Both the position numbers and the translations under genes were made by a program. Positions 20,303 to 30,978 of a stretch of 64,000 nt of DNA are shown here, one piece after another. Source of the stretch: Bettongia penicillata ogilbyi (lineage: Eukaryota > Chordata > Mammalia > Diprotodontia > Potoroidae); the NCBI GenBank assembly GCA_023548195.1, contig JAJHZJ010000415.1, positions 310,001 through 374,000 of the forward strand, read 5' to 3'. Under the pieces are notes generated by a model. It was not told the DNA's origin. It worked only from the letters and a program-made list of their open reading frames with translations, and did no database searches. Each line of letters begins with the position of its first letter. Positions within the stretch are counted from its first letter, which is position 1.

Positions 20303-21404
20303 ATGTTCAAAAAAGGGAAAAAAATAAGACCATAGAAGGTTACTCTCTTGGTGAACAGATATCTCCTTCCACCCTTTCAGATGAGGAAGAACAGTGCTTA
20401 CCATCAGGGAAAGACAAGGAAGTCAAGGCTTCTGTATCCCAAACATCCAAAATAAATATTCAATGGACTCAGGCCATGGAATAGCTCAAAGAGGATTTTG
20501 AAAATCAAGTTAGAGATGGTAGAGGAAAAACTGGGAAGAGAAATGAGAGAGATGCAAGAAAAGTATGAAAAGCAGGTCAACATCTTGCTAAAGGAGACCC
20601 AAAAAATGCTGAAGAAAATAACACCTTGAAAAATAGACTCACTCAATTGGCAAAAGAGGTTCAAAAAGCCAAAGAGGAGAAGAATGCTGTAAAAAGCAGA
20701 ATTAGCCAAATGGAAAAGGATGTGCAAAAACACACTGAAGAGAATAGTTCTTTCAAAATTAGAATGGAACAGATGGAGGCTAATGCCTTTATGAGAAACC
20801 AAGAAATCACAAAACAAAACCAAAAGAATGAAAAAAATGGAAGAGAATGTGAAATCTCTCATTGGAAAAACAACTGACCTGGAAAATAGACCCAGGAGAG
20901 ACAATTTTAAAATTATGGGTCTTCCTGAAAGCCATGATCAAAAAAAAGAGCCTAGACATCATATTTCATGAAATTATCAAGGAAAACTGCCCTGATATGC
21001 TAGCATTAGCAGGCAAAATAAATATGGACAGAATCCACTGATCGCCTCCTGAAAGAGATCTAAAAAAAGAAACTCTTAGGAACATTGTGGCCACATTCCA
21101 GAGTTCCTTGGTCAAGGAGAAAATATTACAAGCAGCTAGAAAGAAACAATTCAAGTATTGTGTAAATACAATCAGGATAACACAAGATCTAGGAGCTTCT
21201 AGATTAAGGGATAAAAGGGCATGGAATATGATATTCCAGAAGTCAAAGGCACTAGGACTGAAACCAAGAATCACCTACCCAGGAAAACTAAGTATAATAC
21301 TTCAGGGGGAAAAGTGGTCTTTCAATGAAATAGAGGACTTTCAAGCATTCTTGATGAAAAGACCAGAGCTGAAAAGAAAATTTGACCTTCAAACACAAGA
21401 ATGA
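20303..21404 (+). pseudogene. ORF1 of ORF1-only element, copy 2 (broken)
   Basis: L1-type RNA-binding ORF1. The start ATG at 20303 gives MFKKGKK and is followed at once by a stop unless the frame shifts. The coiled-coil part covers about 20500-20880, with NRLTQLAKEVQKAKEEKNA and SRISQMEKDVQKH in the frame at 20626-20877. The RRM part (about 20836-21060) reads EENVKSLIGKTTDLENRPRR and GLPESHDQ in another frame. The C-terminal domain is open at 21087-21404, with VKEKILQAARKKQFKY, ITQDLGASRLRDKRAWN and GLKPRITYPGKLS, matching the known L1 ORF1 C-terminus (ITYPAKLS-like). At least three frameshifts or stops occur. Less damaged in the C-terminus than copy 1. Confidence 0.87.
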
Positions 21405-22400
21405 AGAGAAGCATGAAAATGTAAACAGCAAAGAGGTCATAAGGGACTTACTAAAGTTGAACTGTTTACATTCTTACATGGAAAGACAATATTTGTAACT
21501 CTTGAAACTTTTCAGTATCTGGATAGTTGCAGGGATTACACACACACACATACACACACACACACATACACACACACAGCACAGAGTGAATTGAATAGGA
21601 TGGTATCGATCTTAAAAAATGAAATTAAGCAGTGAGATAAAAATATATTGGGAGGAGAAAGGGAGAAATGGAATGGGGCAAATTATCTCTCATAAAAGAG
21701 TCAAGCAAAAGACTTTTCAGTGGAGGGAAAAAGAAGGGAGGTGAGAGAAAAACATGAAGTTTATTCTCATCACATTTCACTAAAGGAAGGAATAAAATGC
21801 ACACTCATTTTGGTATGAAAACCTATCATACAATACAGGGAAGTGGAGGAGAAGGGGATAAGCAGGGAGGGGGGGGATGATGGAAGGGAGGGCAGTGGGA
21901 GGAGGGAGCAATTGGAAGTTAACCCTCTTGGGGAGGGACAGGATCCAAAGAGAGAACAGAAGCAATGGGGAGCAGGATAGAATGGAGGGAAATATAGTTA
22001 GTCTTACACAACACAACTATTATCGAAGTCATTTGCAAAGCTACACAGATATGGCCTATATTGAATTGCCTGCCTTCCCAAAGGGAATGGGTGGGGAGGG
22101 AGGGATGGGGAGAAGTTGGAACTCAAAGTTTTAGGAACAACTGTTTAGTATTGTTGTTGCTACTAGGAAATAAGAAATACAGGTAATGGGGTATAAAAAG
22201 TTATCTGGCCCTACAGGACAAAAGAGAAGATGGGGACAAGGGAAGAGAGGGATGTTAGAAGAGAGGGCAGATCAGTGATAGGGGCAATTAGAATGTTTGG
22301 CATTTTGGGGTGGGTGGAGGGGAGAAATGGGGAGAAAATCTGAACCCTAAATTTTGTGAAAATGAATGTTAAAAGTTAAATAAATAAATTTAAAAAATAA
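21405..22400 (+). other. 3' region of ORF1-only element, copy 2
   Basis: Contains a CA tract (21538-21580), a G-rich block (about 21835-21905 with runs of 4-8 G), an ORF2-start-like ATGGAGGGAAATA at 21982 followed directly by TAGTTAGTCTTACACAACAC, and two G-rich/GGAA-type modules at about 22085-22130 and 22305-22360. Collinear with copy 1 at 6633-7651. Confidence 0.75.
21538..21580. repeat. (CA)n microsatellite inside element copy 2
   Basis: Interrupted CA tract (ACACATACACAC pattern) at the same element position as the tract at 6764 of copy 1. Confidence 0.93.
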
Positions 22401-22415
22401 AGAAACATGAATGTG
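22401..22415 (+). repeat. Perfect 15-bp target-site duplication, 3' copy
   Basis: AGAAACATGAATGTG, identical to 19524-19538. Confidence 0.95.
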
Positions 22416-22670
22416 TGTTTGAGAAAGGAAAAGATTTATAACTTTGTGAGAACAAAGGATTAAGGTGGACATCCCATATATTCAACTAGCATCTCCATGA
22501 AATAAAGGAAAAGCAAAGTGAGTCACTATTATGTCAGGAGCATCCCCAATAGTGAATATGGAAAGGATTTGAACAAGATTCACATACAATAGTTAGATAT
22601 GAAGGAGTTTCGATTTGTAGTGTTGGGGGGAATATAAACATCAGTGAAAAGCACAAATTCCTTATATTAT

Positions 22671-22750
22671 GGAAGGAAGGAAGGAAGGAAGGAAGGAAGG
22701 AAGGAAGGAAGGAAGGAAGGAAGGAAGGAAGGAAGGAAGGAAGGAAGGAA
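22671..22750. repeat. (GGAA)20 tetranucleotide repeat
   Basis: About 80 bp of perfect GGAA/GAAG units, then a decayed purine-rich continuation to about 22810. Long frames across it are repeat artefacts. GGAA arrays can bind ETS-family factors in other genomes; no such role is shown here. Confidence 0.96.
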
Positions 22751-22816
22751 GAGGAAGGGAGGAAAAAATAAAAGAGAAACAAAAAAAGAGAGAAGAAAGA
22801 AAGAGAAAGAAAATGT

Positions 22817-23165
22817 GTGACTATTGATTGACATGACTGAATAAATTGTGTTATATTAACATAATAGAATGCTATTTTGCTCTAATAAATCACAAATATG
22901 AAAAACTCAGAGAATTGTGGGAATAGTTCTACAAACTGATGCAAAGAGAAGGAAGGAGAACGAATGTCTACAATAATATTTTTAAAAGATACTAAAATGA
23001 ATCCAAATACGAAGTAATTATCAAAGTTCATCTTGGTCCCTGATAATAGATGAGGGAATTAATCTCCTTTTTTTTCCTTGAATTAGGGAGGAGGAGAAGG
23101 AAGATAAGTGATGGAGTTGATTAGTTTTATTTAACTCTTTTACTTTGTAATAAAAAAAATGTATT
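22817..23165 (+). mobile_element. Diverged L1 3' end
   Basis: ACTGAATAAATTGTGTTATA, GAATGCTATTTTGCTCTAAT and ACTGATGCAAAGAGAAGGAA follow the order of the ORF2 C-terminus (N K L ... E Y Y ... ELMQ-like). The subfamily differs from L1-A. The A-rich end is near 23150. Confidence 0.6.
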
Positions 23166-25457
23166 AAGTGGAGGGTATGTCCTGAAATTCCTGTAACATA
23201 AAAGTAAAGTATCAAGAAAATATTAGTAAAAATGCGTTATTAGCCATGGTTTTTGTCATTCTTTGCAAGTGTCATAATCAATATTGATTCACCTTCTCTA
23301 CCACTGACAGTGAGAGAGGTATTTAAAAGATACATCAGGCTTATGAGCAACTATAGTACTGATTCTTCTTAGAATAAGAAAGAGTAGTAAGTGCTTTGAT
23401 ATCCCTTGTAGGACGTTACCAACAAAGCTGTGATGGACAGCCAAACTAGGCTCCACTGGAAGAATTTTTACAAAAAGGTCAGTGTCCAAAGTTCAAAAAA
23501 AATGTCTCAAATATTGCAAGATTAATACCAGAGAGGATTATAAAACCTATCAAATTCAAATTAAAATCAATCCACAAGTTTTCAGGTAACTCAAGTGCTG
23601 AATACAAGGCCAGAACTCTAGGAAATCTCCTCCAAAAGTGGAAAATCATTCTTTGGAAGTGAATACAAAAGAATAAGAATGAATATAATGCTAACTGAGA
23701 AACTGTCAGTCTTCTTATTTCAGTGATATTCTATACTTTCCACTTGAAAGAAAATATTTAATTTTGATGAAAATATATTATTTGGTACTGCCCCAAATTT
23801 CCCCAAATTTTATTATACAGAAGAATGTCAGATATTGTTTATAACAATGCTTAAATTAATATTTTCACAAATATAACCTACACATTTTATTTTAAATAAA
23901 TCATTAGGATAGTACATTCCTCTTTGGAAGCTTTCTTATTCAAGATAAAAACACTGGACATCTTATACTCTGTTTATGCAGTCCATTTGAAGAGTGTAGA
24001 CATTGGGTAATGCTAGTAAAATGAAAGCATTTTTTCTCTTATGTCACAACTGAAATTTTTGTCAATCTCTTAAGCAACAGGATTCCCTGATCTCATCTGA
24101 AAATATATGAGAACTATATCCTGAGATGGTTGACAGTAGTTATTATGGTTGTAAGCATTTATGAGTAAGAATCTTGTAGTTTTTTTTTAACTATACATAC
24201 TGTATTAGATCTTTTGACTATTAATATTTTTATTTTGGTCCCAACATCTAAAAGAATTTGGAGAAATATTATCTTATTTTGAGAAATAAATACACATTAG
24301 GAGCTTCCTGTGCTGCACAGTGCCTAGGGATCTTCTGGTCATTTTACAATTACTATGTGTTTTTTTTTTATTTTATCCCTATACAAACCCTTTAGCAGAC
24401 TTAAAATGGTTATTATTTTGCTGTGAATGTAACATTCATTAAATAATTGTATCCTAGTAGCTGAAAGTTGGGAATTTTTGTTCTCAGTTACCATGTTTAA
24501 AGCACTGATACATTAGAATTAAGTATGTGATAACTTGTGACACATACAGATACACAGACATGTATGCATATATGTAAATATGTGTACATACTTTCTATAT
24601 GATATGAGTATATGTACATATACACATATGCATATGCATAATTTTCAGTATTTTTCTAATGGATAATACTTTCAATTCATTCAAAGAGGCACGCATTTGC
24701 TATGGTTTTCCTAACTAATTCACTTTTACAATTTTTTTTGTGCAATGGAAAATACAGTTAAAACAGGTTTAGAACTATCATAATTTTATTATCTTTAAAA
24801 CAGAGAAGCAATATCCCATTTTTAACATCCTTTATATTTCCCCCCACAGTTGTCTATGCTATTTAGTGCCAAAATCAGGTTTACATGTTTGGCAAATTTT
24901 TAACATACAATTTCCAGATGAATATAAATGGTCATCACAGTAATCCTACCCTTGAGCTATAGACGGTATAGATACCAAATAAACACCTGATTGGTTGAGT
25001 TACTTAATCCAAAGTGAGCAATATTAGAAGAATAAAAACCTAAAGCACTAGGACATTTTCTATTTCCGATAAAGAAAAATCTGGTGGGGGAGAAAAGTAC
25101 AAGTGACAAGAATAACCTGCAGTGTTTAGCATCTGCTCGAAAGCGGCTGTTTTCTGTATTTGTATCTGTCAGCTAAATCAGAAATACATGCATAAAATGA
25201 AGCAATCAGGAATATTATGAGGATTTGACAGTTCCTGGTTCAACTTGCATTTAACAGATTTAGAGAAAACACTGCAGTAGATACTCTGCTGTTGTTTCTT
25301 TCAGACCTAGATAGCCTCAAATGGAAATCAAGAAAAAGCCTAGCAGTCCTTTTACTTAGAGCTCTCTCAATGACACACAATCTAGAAGAAGACAATACCT
25401 TAAAGGTCGTCTTCATTTTGCCACAAAAAGTCTCCTTCTAAGTAATTCAGATACTAA
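23166..25457. other. Long unique AT-rich stretch
   Basis: 2.3 kb without recognised interspersed repeat, RNA gene or plausible exon. The only landmark is a CA/TA microsatellite at about 24540-24650. Confidence 0.45.
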
Positions 25458-26810
25458 ATATCATAAATGGAATTTGGCCCTAGATCATCTTATTGTGTTA
25501 GATGGTGCAACGGATAGAGTCCGGAAGACCTGAATTGTAACAAAAAAATATCTATTAAACAATCTGACCACAAACAACAACAGCTATAAAAGCAAATGAA
25601 GGATGAATAGTATATAGTAGTATGGTATGAGTGAGGGATGAGTTAAAGCCAATAAGTCAAAACTTAAAATCCAAGATGATATAAGGAAAAGTAATAGCAA
25701 TGAGTATAACCTACTCCTGTCAAATTTCACCCTGCCTACCTGAAGGCTTGATGATGTCTATAGCTTATCTATTCCAAAGAGGGTTGGCATGGCCATTGGG
25801 AAGAGATGGATTTATTAAGAGACAATTGTGTGACCATCACTTTGCCAAGCACTGGGGACACAAAGTCAACAACACAATAAAACTTGCATTTAAGAAACTT
25901 TAACGTAAGCACCCCAACATACACAGGAGGGCCTGCTATTACAGGTTCTTCGAAATGCATTAAAAAAAGAAAAGGCAACTTTTATCATAGGTGGAATTTG
26001 ATGCTAGATCATCTTACTGTGCTAAGTGGATAGAGTCAGGAAGACCTGAATTGTAACAAAAACATATTTATTAAACAATATGACTATAAATGGAAAAAGC
26101 TATGAAAGCAAATGAAGTGCTAATAGTATGCAGTAGTATGGTATGAGTTCCCTGTCTGGTGATAATAGTCAGGCAATTGGGGTCCAACTGTTGGTTGAAT
26201 TCATGCAAAGGAAGTCATGTCTGTTGATCTTTAGATTTTTCTGTATTTTCTTTGAAATTCAGGGTGTTGACCCCCTGAACTAACCAAATGATATATGTAC
26301 TTGGTTAAAGTGATGGTTAACACCTTGAAAGTTACTTTCCTTTTATGAATGCAAATCTAAAAAGTTGTGATAAGACCCCCACCTGTGTATGTTGGGGTGC
26401 TTACTGACATAAGCACATAAATCATTCACCTAGTTCAGAGGGGTCAGCACCCTAAATGTCAAAGAAAATATAGAGAAATCAAAAACCAACAGATATGACT
26501 TCCTCTGTCTGAATTCAATAGAGAGTCCCAACTGTCTGACCATAGTCACCAGAGAGAGAAGGACACCATCTGGTTTCTCAAAGATGGAGGGCTCCTTAGC
26601 GACTTCTCAGAGCACTTATCTGACTAAACAAACACTTGTAGTCATTAAGACCAAAAGTAATCAACAGACATGGGTTCTTCCTCTGTCTGACCATAGTTCA
26701 ACAGACAGGTACAGCTGCCTGACCACACCAGAAAGGGAAGCATGACATCTGGTTTCTCAAAGCCAGGGGGGATTCCTTAGTGACTTCCCAGAGTCCTCAT
26801 CTTGCACTCA
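25458..26810. repeat. Nested direct and inverted repeat cluster of unknown origin
   Basis: Four relations can be seen. First, a direct repeat of about 165 bp: 25458-25632 and 25983-26152 (both with GACCTGAATTGTAACAAAAA and AGTAGTATGGTATGAGT). Second, a perfect 22-bp inverted repeat: 25906-25927 and 26382-26403. Third, long imperfect inverted arms: 26148-26282 and 26429-26555, with a loop of about 146 bp. Fourth, a direct repeat of the right arm: about 26478-26625 and 26652-26790 (both with ATCTGGTTTCTCAAAG). The first unit contains a degraded tRNA-SINE head (CGGATAGAGTCCGGAAGACC). No coding sequence or known element boundaries are recognised. Confidence 0.8.
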
Positions 26811-27259
26811 AACCTACAGAAAACTAAGCCCCAAAGTAAAACCTCACCATCAGAGTATTGGTACACTTTTTAGAGCCAGAGGGCATAACCCTCTGACCCA
26901 GTGCCTCAATAGGAAAAGCAAAAGGTACTTGGGACCCTCCAACCAAACAACTCCACTAATCAAGCTTCTCACAATAGGCAGGACCATCAAGGATAGGAAA
27001 GGTCCTCCTCAATCACATTATTCAATCAGAAGTAGTTTTAGTAAAACAAAAACAGCAAAAGATCCTAATTATTGCCATAACAGAAGCCTATATACAAAAA
27101 TGATAATAAATGATGGAAAGAAGACAAGAAAAAAAAAACCCTCAACTTTTCTTTTGTTTCCTCTGCCTGGGAGAGTGACCCTTGGTCATGGAAGGCTGTA
27201 AATAAAATTAGCTAATGGAAAATGTGAAGGATTTTCACATAATAATTGATTTAAACTTG
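26811..27259. other. Unassigned sequence beside the repeat cluster
   Basis: Moderately AT-rich. The open frame at 26929-27201 has no recognised similarity. It could belong to the same unknown element as the cluster upstream. Confidence 0.3.
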
Positions 27260-27485
27260 TTTGCTTAGACAGAACTAGAAGTCATAGATGAACTTTATAG
27301 TGGTGTTGATTTTGGTATGATGTAAAGATAAAACTTTCTAGCAATCTGAACTGGCCATAAATGGAAGGAATTGTCTTGGGAAGTCTCCATCACTAAAGGT
27401 CTTCAGGTAAAAGTTAGTAATAATTAGTCAGAGAACAGATTATAATGACCCCCTTTGGTATAATGAATCTCTTTTGCTATAATGG
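27260..27485 (+). mobile_element. CR1/L3-like LINE 3'-end fragment (tentative)
   Basis: AGATAAAACTTTCTAGCAAT, AATTGTCTTGGGAAGTCTCC and ATCACTAAAGGTCTTCAGGT follow the order of a CR1/L3-type LINE terminus ('...aacttcc... gctgcctcgggaggt... tcactggaggtcttcaag...'). Confidence 0.45.
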
Positions 27486-27539
27486 ACCTCTGGCACTGTA
27501 GTGATTCCTATGGAATCACTTCAGAATAATATCACCAAT

Positions 27540-28336
27540 GATCTCTTTACCCTGGCAGTATACTTTGTGGGAATGTACACATAGATGATGAAGTTGATAC
27601 ACTCATTGCCGGAGCTAGTTCACTGTTTGGGAGGCTCTGAAGGAAAGCATGGGTGAATGGAGGTATTGGACTGCCTATCAAACTTAAGATCTACAGAGCC
27701 ATTTTGCTGAAGTTCTTTTAAACCTGAGAAATCTAGGCAGTATATCAGTGAAATGCCAAGAAACTGAATCACTTTCATTTGAACTGTCTTAAGAAGATTC
27801 TACAGATCACCTGGCAAGATAAGCTACCATTGTTCTTTCTAGAGCTGAACTGCCAAACATTCAATTCCACTACAGAGAGTGCAACTCTGATAGACTGACC
27901 ATGATGCTCAAATACCAAACATAGCCTCTGTCTAAAAGACTCTTTTGGAGAGAATCCAAACAAGGCAAATGTTCACATGAAAGTCAGAAGAAGTGATGCA
28001 AGGACACTCATAAATTCTCTCTGAAGAATTTTGATTGTTAGACATGAGAGACACTGGCATGGGACCTTCCAGTATGGTTCACTCACATCAAAGAAGTGGT
28101 GTGCTCTATGAGCAAAGTAGAATTGCAGTAGCTCGAAGGAAACATGAGATGTGCAAGTTCAGAGAGATTTCCAATCCAAATGTTCATATTGACTATTTGT
28201 AGTCTATCTGTGGTTGAGTCTTCTGAGCTCATATTGGTCTGACTGGTCACAGTCTGATACATTTTACCTTTACCTCAACATGATGGTGTCATTTTGGACC
28301 TCTTTGAGAATGACACACAGCAAACAACCAACCAAC
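27540..28336 (+). mobile_element. RTE/BovB-like LINE, ORF end and 3' UTR
   Basis: Broken frames at about 27600-27960 read, with shifts, ...FGRL, LPIKLKIYRAI, KKLNHFHLNCLKKIL and WQDKLP, which match the C-terminal part of RTE-type ORF2 (a 'KLNHFHLNCLRRIL' neighbourhood is diagnostic). A 3' UTR follows, ending in TTTGAGAATGACACACAGCA and a CAAC-type simple tail at about 28319-28340. It is dead by stops and frameshifts. RTE machinery is the likely motor for the RTE-tailed SINEs in this window. Confidence 0.75.
27600..27965 (+). pseudogene. RTE ORF2 C-terminal fragment
   Basis: Remnant of the RTE polymerase protein downstream of the RT core. The recognisable stretch KLNHFHLNCLKKIL corresponds to about 27765-27806. 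Several stops interrupt it (for example after the 'LLKFF' segment). No endonuclease or RT core is present, so the copy is 5'-truncated. Confidence 0.7.
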
Positions 28337-28340
28337 CAAC

Positions 28341-28600
28341 TGCCAAATCCAATGGCCTTTCTGCAGTACTCATTCCCTTTAATTTCTCTGTCCACTGTTG
28401 ATCACCTTCTCCTTGATATTCTCTTCTCTTTAGGTTTTCAGGACCCTACTCTCTCCTGGCTCTTCTGTCTATCTGACCACTGCCTTAACCTCTGCAGCTG
28501 GATCCTCATCCAGTTCATGGTGTCTAACTGTAGGTATTCCACAGGGATACCTGGACCTTCTCCTTTTCTCCTTCTATCCTGCTTCACTTGGTGATTATAC
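28341..28600 (+). mobile_element. L2-type LINE RT fragment, plus strand
   Basis: CCAAATCCAATGGCCTTTCT, CCACTGTTGATCACCTTCTC and CCTACTCTCTCCTGGCTCTT match the L2 RT segment (AKSNGL, TVDHLLL, SWL) in sense orientation. It starts directly after the RTE tail. Confidence 0.7.
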
Positions 28601-28984
28601 ACATACAAATAGACACATGTGTGTGTTTATCTTTGTATTATACACACAAAGGATTGTTTTTAATACTCTCCTCTTCCTCTCCCCAAAATGCTATGTGACA
28701 TTATTTTCAATTCACTATTTTTATTTATTCATTATTTTGAATTCTATTGGATTGTATTGAAAATTCTACAGTAATTTATGCGATCTTTGATGAAATTTGG
28801 TCATGTCAGAAACCTGGACTTTGTAACTACAAGAATTAGCTTCAAAAGTGAGGTGCCAGTTCATATTAACTCAATGGTTTCATTTCAAATCCCTGAAAAT
28901 TTTTTCCCAGAAGCATCTGAGAAAAAGAAAGATTCCCATGGAAATTCAATACTATTTTATGTATCTTTTACAAGATGACATCTC
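28601..28984. other. Unique AT-rich sequence with short TA/CA run
   Basis: A short interrupted microsatellite lies at about 28596-28650. Otherwise nothing recognised. Confidence 0.4.
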
Positions 28985-29170
28985 ATCCAGTTTTCTCTCT
29001 TTTATTTTCACAATACTCTATTTGGTGACTTAGTCCCTCACTTTATCCATCCATAAAAAGAGTAATAATTTCCACCTATCTACCTCACAGGATATTGTGA
29101 AAGTTAATGAGATAATGTTTATAAGGCACTGCAAGCCCCTCAAAAGTGCTATAAAAATGAAGTATTTTAA
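28985..29170 (+). mobile_element. MIR/THER-type SINE, 3' part
   Basis: ATCCATAAAAAGAGTAATAA, CTACCTCACAGGATATTGTG and GTGCTATAAAAATGAAGTA follow the MIR-like order. Confidence 0.6.
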
Positions 29171-29519
29171 GCCCTTGAGGTAGGCTGTAGCTATTATTCT
29201 GTAAGTTTCCCAGCATGGTGATTGGTACTATAGAAAAACATGATTGGCATGGGGAGTAAAAAGATAGATAAAGAGTTAGGCAGGCAGAAAGATAGACTTA
29301 CAAAAATTTGCACTGATGGCTTTAAATCTGAAATTTTAGGACGCTCAATAGAAACCAGAGAGAACACCTACTGATGACTAAGACATGTTTTAACAATCTA
29401 ATTTATGTACCCTTCTAAATGGTTTCCCTTCTCCCAATGGGGAAGAGACTGCAAAATGCCATTTCTTACACACTGTCAAGCATTTAGAGAAGGGACAAGA
29501 GGAATCAATTTAGAAACAG

Positions 29520-29875
29520 GAATATAAATTTCAGCCCTGATTCTGTTACTTAACACCTATGCGTTTTTAGGTGAGCCACCCTACCTCTGCTTGGACCTGT
29601 TTCCTTATCTATAAAGGTGGAATATTAGATAGAGCACTGTGCCTATAATCATGAAGACATGGTCTAATACAGTCTCACACATTTATTAGATATATGACCA
29701 ACTGTTTGTCTCAGTTTCCTTAATTGTAAAAAGGGAGAATATAATAACAGCATCTACCTTCCAGGGTTGTTGTTAAGAACAAAGGAAAGAATATTTGAAA
29801 AGTATTCAGCATAATGTCCAGTACATAATAGATACATAATAAATGCTTGTTTCCTTCCCTCCTACATAAATAAGA
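29520..29875 (+). mobile_element. Two adjacent MIR/THER-type SINE fragments
   Basis: The first (about 29520-29625) ends in TTTCCTTATCTATAAAGGTG. The second (29626-29875) starts at TAGATAGAGCACTGTGCCTA and ends CATAATAGATACATAATAAA TGCTTG, the expected SINE 3' end. Confidence 0.65.
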
Positions 29876-30114
29876 AAACTGGGTGCCCTACGCTATGCCC
29901 TGTATAATGCTTTGTCCAACTGTAAATTAGCAATCATAAAAAATAATTCCTTTATGCACTTCACTGATATTATAATGTCTCTATATTCATATACATACAG
30001 ACAACAACATACTCATATGCTCTACAAGAGCACTTTAATAAAGTTGATTTTTCAGAATAATTAGAAATTTAAGGACCAGAGTAATAAAAGGAAACAAATG
30101 TGAACATTTTCAAT

Positions 30115-30350
30115 TTTCTAGATGTTACTAAGTGGCATAGCAGATGGACTTCTGGGCTGAGAATCAGGAAGACCTGAATTCAAATCAGGCCTCCAATATT
30201 TAATAGCTGTGTGACTCTGAACAGGTTACTTAGACTTCTTTCCTTAGTTTCCTTATCTATACAATGATGATAATAGCCACACTTATCACATAAAGTGGCT
30301 GAGAGGATCAAGAGAGGGAAAAAGCACAAAAAAAAAGTGCTACTTTGAAG
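30115..30350 (+). mobile_element. MIR/THER-type SINE
   Basis: AAGTGGCATAGCAGATGGAC, GAAGACCTGAATTCAAATCA, TAGCTGTGTGACTCTGAACA and GTTTCCTTATCTATACAATG occur in order. Confidence 0.72.
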
Positions 30351-30589
30351 ATCCTGCAACTATCATTTTTATTATTTATTGTTATATTATTTTTTCTATT
30401 CTAAAACATACTCATAGTAATATTTGACTGAATGAGCATTACATTCATACTGTACACATATTCAAAATGTATAATTTAATTCCAGAACTATATTTAGGTC
30501 TTTTATCTATCATGTCTGATTTTGTAGAAAATCAAATGTATCAAATCTTTTAAGTTAATAACTAGTAGAACAGAGGTTGGATCATTATC

Positions 30590-30900
30590 CAAATAGTATT
30601 TAAGCTAGCATTTCTATAAATCTTTAAGATTCATAAAGTCCTTTATATGCATGTATATATATATACATATATGTAAATATATGTATATATGTACACATAA
30701 ACACACACACAAAGTCACACAGGCTGGAGAGATCATTTCTACTATCCCCATTTTATTCATGAGGAAACTGGGCCTGAGAGATGTCAAGTAATTTCTCTAG
30801 AATCAAACACACGCAGTTAATAAATATATGAAATGGAAATAAATCCAGATTTTTTTCAGCTTCAAATCCAGCATTCTATGAAAAACCCCACTGCTTCTCT
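30590..30900 (+). mobile_element. MIR/THER-like SINE with internal TA/CA microsatellite
   Basis: The left side CTAGCATTTCTATAAATCTT and the right side CCATTTTATTCATGAGGAAA with TCAAATCCAGCATTCTATG are parts of one SINE layout, separated by a TA/CA microsatellite at about 30645-30712. Confidence 0.6.
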
Positions 30901-30978
30901 ATCTAAGGGCAAGCTTTTGAAATTCTAGTAGATCTAGAAATCTCTCTACAAAACAATAGCTATGATTGCTGTTGTATT

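Larger units (their letters stand above)
19539..22400 (+). mobile_element. ORF1-only L1-derived element (half-L1/HAL1-like), copy 2
   Basis: A 2862-bp unit bounded by perfect 15-bp duplications. It begins at AGATGGCAGACTAGAAAG, a few bases into the expected L1 5' start. It has a 5' UTR of about 760 bp, an L1-type ORF1 (20303-21404) and a 3' region of about 1 kb that ends in AGTTAAATAAATAAATTT plus A-rich tail. There is no RT or endonuclease sequence. ORF1 and the 3' region match copy 1 (5507-7651) in order and spacing, including the CA tract and the ORF2-start-like junction. Most of the 5' UTR does not match. The intact duplications show that it was inserted in this ORF2-less form. Confidence 0.93.

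Noticed and set aside
20404..20904. 166-aa minus-strand frame
   Set aside because: Antisense shadow of the coiled-coil region of ORF1 in the second ORF1-only element. Its F/L/S-rich make-up reflects the complement of Lys/Glu codons.
22534..22782. 82-aa minus-strand frame with a repeated SFLP pattern
   Set aside because: It is the translation of the GGAA tetranucleotide array.
25458..26152. LTR pair of a small retrovirus-like element
   Set aside because: The direct repeats contain a SINE-head fragment and lack LTR end signals or a primer-binding-site-like sequence next to the first copy.
28214..28594. 126-aa plus-strand frame as a possible gene
   Set aside because: It joins the RTE 3' UTR to an L2 RT fragment. 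The readable part is L2 polymerase.
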